The position numbers and the translations under genes are program-made. Below, piece by piece: positions 59,487-64,000 of a stretch of 64,000 nt of DNA. The stretch's first letter is position 1, and the number at the start of each line of letters is the position of its first letter. The notes beneath the pieces are model-generated. The model was not told the DNA's origin and ran no database searches. It saw only the letters and a list, made by a program, of their open reading frames with translations. The stretch spans positions 2,170,001-2,234,000 of the forward strand of contig JACCLO010000010.1 of assembly GCA_029448655.1 (NCBI GenBank). The letters are read 5' to 3'. Origin of the DNA: Wolfiporia cocos. Lineage: Eukaryota; Basidiomycota; Agaricomycetes; Polyporales; Phaeolaceae.

Positions 59487-61791
59487 TTAGAGAGTGTATC
59501 TGCTAAATCGTATAACATGACTAACGACTTGCAACGGATTTCGACGCACCTATAAAGCGGAGACTTGTCCCCCAATTCGGCGAACTCTTCGAAGCGTGAC
59601 TGATCATCAGGAGAGATACCCTCTCTCGCGCATTCTACACGCTTCGCTCGGTTTTGACGAGCGAACTCGAGCATACATACGATGCTCAGAATAACTCTGA
59701 AATCGGCTTTAGCCAACCTTAATCTTCACAGATTAATGGGTACTCACACCATACAGCAACATCCAATATTTGTGGCATGCCCTGGTCGGTATCTTGGGCT
59801 ATCTTGCGCTCGATATATGAACGATGAAGCAATTCTGCGGCACCATCAACGTCAGCATGGATGCATTTTGCCTATGCACCCTCCAAGGACCTACGCGCCC
59901 GGATTCCCAAGCCCCGTCAGGATTGCAATCATCGCACCCCTCTTGGTATCTCCACCTGCATTCCCGCTCGTCCATGCAAGAACACATGTCAACGCAGGGA
60001 AGATCCCCGAAGCCGCAAGCAGCGTGCCGATGTACCCTACCACGGGCCTCTTCGTACCTAGGAGAATCGCGTAGCCCGCTAGCGTGGCGCATGCACCGCT
60101 CAATACGAACGGCCCGCGCATTCCCACCCGGTCAGAGACAGCTCCGATGAGTATTGTCACGAGGCTGCCGCAGACGTTCGGCGGGACCGTAAGCAGCTGA
60201 GCATGCAGTGAGGAGTAGCCGAGTCCGACGATAATGGTGGGGAGAAATAGTGCGAAGGCAAAGAGGGGGACGACAACACTAATGCATCACTTGTCGGCTG
60301 GTAGTGTATTGAACTCGATGCGACCACTCACAAAAAGTTCATGGCAGCGAACATATACGCATGAGGATCTCGGAGGGCCTCTGAGAGGAATTTGCGCTTC
60401 AACGCCTTCGGCGAGCCCGCTGTATCTTGTTTGATCATCTGCACAAGCCATCCTCGTTCTTCTTCAGTAAGAAATCCCGCTGTTTCTGGATACTGTTATA
60501 GCTTCTAATGTCAATGAAGTAATAGCACACCAAGATCGGGCACATGTACATCTTGCATGAACACGAATGCAGAGATTGCGATGACGATCGTCGCTATTGA
60601 TATCATAAAACATCACTATCATTATACATTGGCACTACTCACCGAGTCCTTCGAGAATGAACTATGTAATAAGCCATAAGCGGCAAACTGATTTGATGAT
60701 AGCTATCACATACAATCCATGACCAGCCCGCAAGGCCTCCGATGCTGCACATATTATGAGCATGTGTCCCTCAACTAGATAATAATCGGTACTGACCCGT
60801 CCATTCTGTCGATCACATAAGCAAGAAGTCCCCCAAATGCACCTGCGCAGTGTTGAAGTGACAGTGGGAGCTATGGGATGAGGCATGCTGACCAGACATG
60901 CTAGATGCAGAGATGAAGATTCCCAGACGCTGCGCCTGAGCGTCACGCGGATACCAAAGACAGAGATAAAAGGAGACACCAGGGTATAGTCCAGCCTTAA
61001 ATCGCGGAGGAAATTGGGAAGGCCGGTCGCGAATAGCGAGTGATCACCGTACCTCTCCTGCGCCAAGAAGGAGTCGTGTACTGTGCAACCAATCCCAAAT
61101 ATAAGCCATGAGCGCCTCATAACGAACATGGACATACACCATCAACCCTGCGAAGTTTTTGACGAAAGCCATAGAAACCATTATTACACCCCAGCAGAAC
61201 ATTATTGAGGGGACTAGAGACGAGGTTCAAAATTATCCATGGGGTCACTGTAGGAGCTATGCTTACTCCATCGCGATGGTCGAAAATATTTTATTGCCAT
61301 ATTACTTATTTCCGCGAGATTAGCATGGAATCTCTCTTGAGCAATAATGAGCAGACCAGGGTAGGTCAAGTAGGCAGTATGGAACCTAATTGAGCCGCAA
61401 TTGAATGGCAGGAAGTTCGTCGTAGACTCATAGCACAAGCGACATACAAAGAACATTGCAGAGCACAGATTGAACTGAAGTCCAGTGAGCCGTAAGTCAG
61501 TCGTCATGCCAGCGATCTTCGCATTTCCTTGTAGTATGTAGCATTGATGGTCAGGTGAAGGCAGTATGGTTGACAATCCACATACCAACATTTGTACGAT
61601 CTCTGCATCGCTAATATGTGAGCAGTGAGGGTCGACCGAGGAAGTGCTCACAGAAAGGCGAGAAGGTAGAGCAGCGATACGATTGGAAGGAGATGCCAGT
61701 CCAGCTTGCGCAAGAGACGGTCACGAGTAACTTTCACCGGTTCATAAGATGGCTGTGTGACGGAATCGCATTTCTCATCTTTGGCAGACAT
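59487..61791 (-). CDS. MFS transporter B, Dal5/anion:cation symporter type
   Basis: Paralogue of MFS A with the same exon junctions, from ATG 61791 to TAA 59487, about 480 residues. Motifs: MSAKDEKCDSVTQPSYEP, LDWHLLPIVSLLYLLAFLD, RTNVGNAKIAGMTTDLRLTG, YFRPSRWIPSIMFCWG, LGAGEAGLYPGVSFYLCLWY, GGLAGWSWIFILEGL, YPETAGFLTEEERG, GAVSDRVGMRGPFVLSGACA, RPGHATNIGCCCM and a final RYTL exon. Apparent stops (for example after GLGNPGA near 59.9 kb) fall inside introns that also exist in MFS A. Predicted 12-helix plasma-membrane transporter; substrate unknown. It lies beyond BTB B from oxidase copy 4, as MFS A lies beyond the membrane-protein gene from oxidase copy 3. Confidence 0.85.
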
Positions 61792-63724
61792 TGTTGAACT
61801 ATAGCCGACGCGACCAGCAGCCTACACTAGTGAGAAGAGGCGTGGATTGACGATAGCAGCAAAGACTATCCAGTCATATTGCTGCATACTCAGAGTCTTA
61901 ATAATCTATCCAACTGCTCCACTTAGATTGCCAAGGACCAGAGTTCATCACGAAGCCCCTAGTTCCGAGAGATGCAAATAGGCTCAGACAATACAGCGAC
62001 TTGCGATTGGCGTTCATTGTGCGCTTTTCCGCTCAACCCTGAACCTTGTGCCTCCATCTACCTCGATAAGACTCACCTGAGAGCGTTCATGTACTGCAAT
62101 GGGCATCCAATGGTCATTTTCCCGGTATCAACGCGGTGATACACTTACCTATTGAATGTACTGCCAATGACAGAATTGGAGATATCGTCCCATCTAGTCG
62201 GACTCGAGTGTCGCATGGTCGCGAAGTCTCAGCAAAGTGGTCACACCATCATCATCGAGGCTGTTCTCGCTACCTGTATACGACTTTGATCTGGTACTTT
62301 TGCCGCACGCACCTTCTTGGTCCTGTTCACGGGATCTGTCACTACAAGTAGTGCCTTTAAACTGCTTGGTATGATCTGTGCATCATCGTGCACTTACCTG
62401 ACGAGAGAAATCAGCATTCAGTAGCTAGATTACTGGCTGGCCACCCATCATTGTTTCTAGTACCATGAATCCGAAATGGGCAGCCGCCTCAAGCATACTT
62501 CCCGTGAGCTACACAGTGGTTCCATAGTTTTATGGGTAATCCAGGCTGTGCCTTCGTAAAGACTCGGATAAAAATATAGCTGCTACATGTTACCATCATG
62601 GTGTCGTAATGGCAGAGCGTGCGAGGAACCTGAGCGCCTAAGTAGTAGAGAAAGCTTGCAGGGAATTATATAAACTGAGGTTTATGAGGCCAGGTGCGTG
62701 CATCTGGAAGCGCCGCAGTTTTGTAGACCCTTTTCTACTTGCTTTGTATTGAGATACTGAGTGATAGTTTGACAATCGGGCTAGAGGTTAGCGCTGAATT
62801 AATGCGATATCAAATTGCAGCGATACAATGCAAAATGCATGATGTAAGTCACCAACTAGCTCAACACGATCACATGTACGTCTGCGTCCTTCTGTCCACG
62901 CCGATCGCGAAGGGCCTCCACGCCGTCGCACTCAGGCTGTTCCTCAAAGCCACTACAGCTTTCGCGAAGTCCACAGCCCCCCCTACCGTTGTTGTCGACC
63001 CAAGGTGAATCCCACATGGAGACCTGCCTGAACTCCCTTAGATACCATCCCATTCACACCTCCCTACACATGGTCTACCGAACGCATACTCCTACCCGCC
63101 CCGCCCGAAAAATCTCACCTTCCGCCCACTAATGCTGCATTTAGTCGTAGTTACTTGACGCGGGATACGAAGATTTTGTTCGAAACGCGATCACGTATGG
63201 ATTTCAAACACGAAGGGCTCCCCGCTTGTGCCTTTCGACTGAAAACAGGGTACTAGGTTGCGTGGTCTTTGCTTGCAAAGGAATTAACATCATACTTAGA
63301 ATCAGAAAAGGCCTCGCGGCTAGGGATTTTTGATGGATGCTGACGTTGACATGGTCTAGAGCCTCTCAGAAGACTTGCAAGCAGCCTCGCCGGCGCACAA
63401 GTCCAAGCTGGCTGTTTCCTGCCCATTATTCGGTGCCTTTGAAGCATTCAGCATTACTTCACACAAAGCTCGTAGCTCCCCAACTGGTGGATGTGGAGCG
63501 AATCAGCAACTGTCTTCTTGTGTATGTATCCGACCCACCTAACGGACGAAATTTGTCACATACGAGCTCTATGATGGCGGAAAGTGAAGTCAGCGGTCCT
63601 CCTCTAGCCTGTGGTGGTTACTCGTTTCTGTCACAAATTCGCAGCACATTCGCAGTTGCTGATACGTACGCTGCGTAAGGAATATCTCGTATCTAAGACG
63701 TACAGAGCACGTCGTACGTATTTC
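61792..63724. other. Intergenic, 1.9 kb
   Basis: 61963-62190 is homologous to the region upstream of MFS A. The rest has short frames only (for example 62739-63008), none with a motif. Confidence 0.5.
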
Positions 63725-64000
63725 CTACAGAGTCATCAGAAAGTTACCTACAATGGTCATATATCTTTCCCGTTCCTCAAAGAAGGGTGTATGGGAGCTG
63801 TGCGCGAACTGCACCCACTTGACATGCGGAGTCTTTAGGAAGAACGGCATCAATGCTATGTCTTGTGCTGTGTCATCGTAACTGTTAATTAACAGTGTCG
63901 AAGCAGCTATGTTTTGGAGCTGGTCGACGATGGACCACGTTTTCAACGTGCCGTGGACGTAGAACTCCGACGGGCCAACCCTGAGTAGCGACCGGTGAGG
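63725..64000 (-). CDS. Alpha/beta hydrolase, proline iminopeptidase-like, 3' end only
   Basis: Partial: the gene enters from beyond the right edge and stops at TAG 63725. About 91 C-terminal residues are seen, with two catalytic landmarks of the fold: the acid in TLLINSYDDTAQD and the histidine in AHSSHTPFFEERERY, followed by the final helix IVGNFL. The segment GPSEFYVHGTLKTWSIVDQL is typical of fungal proline iminopeptidase / L-amino-acid amidase enzymes. The nucleophile serine lies outside the window. Confidence 0.8.
   Translation of the reverse strand, partial: PHRSLLRVGPSEFYVHGTLKTWSIVDQLQNIAASTLLINSYDDTAQDIALMPFFLKTPHVKWVQFAHSSHTPFFEERERYMTIVGNFLMTL

Noticed and set aside
59891..59960. 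Stop codon in MFS B after GLGNPGA
   Set aside because: It lies in an intron that is also present in MFS A at the same place; the next exon IASSFIYRAQDSPRY continues in frame.

Overview
This window looks like nuclear DNA of a filamentous basidiomycete, probably an Agaricomycete. The genes are dense and cut by many 45-70 nt GT..AG introns. The protein families are typical of mushrooms and wood-decay fungi: Zn2Cys6 regulator, Set2, GAPDH with tiny exons, BTB proteins, DUF1365, DUF7598 and DUF6533 membrane proteins, and a family of methanol/alcohol-oxidase-type GMC flavoenzymes. All gene models below were spliced by hand from reading frames and splice signals; family names rest on recognised motifs, not on database searches.

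Left part (0.2-12 kb): a low-complexity hypothetical gene (-), a Zn2Cys6 transcription factor (+, 3.4-6.2 kb), a DUF1365 protein (-, 6.4-8.2 kb), a long basic nuclear-type protein (+, 8.4-10.7 kb) and BTB gene A (-, 11-12 kb). Next come alcohol oxidase copies 1 and 2 (both -, 12.7-15.3 and 17.1-19.7 kb). A conserved housekeeping block follows: RNA polymerase I subunit A49 (-), divergent SET2 (+), convergent GAPDH (-), ending at 27.7 kb.

Right part (28-64 kb): a more open, duplicated region. It holds alcohol oxidase copy 3 (+, 30.9-33.5 kb), a fungal membrane protein (+, 36-37.6 kb), Dal5-type MFS transporter A (-, 38.3-40.6 kb), a DUF7598 membrane protein (+, 41.8-42.8 kb), oxidase copy 4 (-, 54-56.6 kb), BTB gene B (+, 57.3-58.4 kb), MFS transporter B (-, 59.5-61.8 kb) and the 3' end of an alpha/beta hydrolase (-) that runs off the window. 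The oxidase, BTB and MFS genes recur as dispersed paralogues, as if oxidase-centred modules had been copied locally.

Between 45.5 and 50.9 kb lies a nested DNA-transposon complex. An outer inverted-repeat element with AGATGCATCT palindromes and tRNA-like segments in both arms contains a 1.4-kb TIR element carrying a small spliced gene, and a 3.36-kb hAT element with a perfect 8-bp target duplication and an apparently intact BED-finger transposase. The complex sits inside what looks like a DUF6533-type membrane-protein gene, whose two halves lie on either side.

The most notable observations are the nested transposon complex that splits a gene, the 11-nt microexon kept in all four alcohol oxidase paralogues (one of which carries an 8-nt frameshift, and another an altered FAD-binding glycine), and the 5-nt microexon in GAPDH.
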